Shown piece by piece: positions 63,766-64,000 of a stretch of 64,000 nucleotides of DNA (the stretch's first letter is position 1; each line of letters begins with the position of its first letter). The position numbers were made by a program, and so were the translations under genes. Under the pieces are notes generated by a model. The model saw nothing but the letters and a program-made list of their open reading frames with translations, was not told where the DNA came from and ran no database searches. The stretch is taken from assembly GCA_964400125.1 (NCBI GenBank), contig CAYNSR010000004.1, positions 62,001-126,000 of the forward strand, written 5' to 3'. This stretch comes from Micavibrio sp964400125. Lineage in GTDB: Bacteria; Pseudomonadota; Alphaproteobacteria; Micavibrionales; Micavibrionaceae.

Positions 63766-64000
63766 ATGAGGTTCGCAGGGGCGCCGGAAACTGGCGGCGG
63801 TTTGTTTCACGCCGCGCGGCGGCATGTTTTTGCGGCGTTTCTCGGGGTGGTTATCAGTCTGGTGTCGCCGTCGGACTCTTTCGCACAATCTGCTTTTGAC
63901 GATCCCGGCGCGCGTGCGGGTGGAAAGGCCGGGTCCGTTGGCGATCTGGTCCCGACGCAGCCGTCCATCGATGCCGGGAATATCAGTGTCGGTGCGACCG
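63766..64000 (+). CDS. Exported protein, partial (cut by right edge)
   Basis: The frame opens 33 bp after the secretin and runs off the window. It begins MRFAGAPETGGG, then a signal peptide (HVFAAFLGVVISLVSPSDSFAQ) with a likely cleavage after SFA; the first mature residues are polar and Gly-rich (SAFDDPGARAGGKAG). A TTG seven codons upstream is an alternative start. By position it is likely the next pilus-assembly component, but no family can be named from 78 residues. Confidence 0.7.
   Translation, partial: MRFAGAPETGGGLFHAARRHVFAAFLGVVISLVSPSDSFAQSAFDDPGARAGGKAGSVGDLVPTQPSIDAGNISVGAT

Overview
The window reads as a chromosomal segment of an alphaproteobacterium of moderate GC content (order not assignable from the sequence alone; a Rhodospirillales/Micavibrio-like lineage is only a guess). 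The evidence is the gene content: divK-pleD, hdaA next to an AI-2E family protein and a DUF2066 protein, eipB, an EcfG-like sigma factor with matching promoter motifs, a PodJ-like polarity protein and the pyrB-plsY-dprA-topA-rnr-rpmG string. No rRNA, tRNA, CRISPR array, insertion sequence or integrase is visible, and no gap between genes exceeds 300 bp; the longest, before eipB, is about 250 bp.

Layout. 1-3700: tryptophan operon trpDCFBA (minus strand, trpA cut by the window edge). 3.9-10.5 kb: signalling and stress block with two small hypotheticals, a CHASE3/PAS hybrid histidine kinase, an ECF sigma factor, an OmpR-type regulator, a divergent pair of GGAAC-N17-GGTT promoters driving a tiny hydrophilic protein and a DUF892/DUF883/holin-like operon, then slyX. 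10.5-14.2 kb: urc1-upp with a divergent mmsA, which looks like part of the URC uracil-degradation route. 14.3-24 kb: PodJ-like protein, ispE, TPR protein, ETF-QO, a degenerate uracil-DNA glycosylase and a lytic transglycosylase. 24-28.3 kb: alaS containing a low-GC internal patch, and two AT-rich orphan genes. 28.3-37 kb: ndk, a 7TMR-DISM hybrid kinase, purM-purN with an aa3 oxidase subunit IV reading frame joined to the end of purN, DUF2066, AI-2E protein, hdaA. 37-43.3 kb: sixA, a sugar cassette (mak, phosphomannose-isomerase-like cupin, OtsB-like phosphatase), rnd, aspS. 43.3-51.6 kb: accessory and envelope genes (PD-(D/E)xK-like protein, dispersed palindrome, DUF2946 plus His-rich outer-membrane protein, hsp20, secreted and ankyrin-like proteins, diguanylate cyclase, eipB) and then divK-pleD. 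51.7-61.4 kb: long minus-strand chain prepilin peptidase-CaiB-pyrB-plsY-dprA-topA-rnr-rpmG. 61.5 kb to the end: response regulator, secretin lipoprotein and a truncated exported protein, probably the start of a type IVb/Tad-type pilus locus.

Themes. Several genes fit an EcfG general stress response: the sigma factor, three candidate promoters and envelope/stress targets. Two-component and c-di-GMP signalling is dense (two hybrid kinases, four response regulators including DivK and PleD, and a second diguanylate cyclase). Observations most worth following are the PurN-subunit IV fusion/nested gene, the mosaic alaS, the uracil-DNA glycosylase lacking its cluster cysteines and motif-B histidine, the candidate EcfG promoters, and the urc1-upp/mmsA arrangement.
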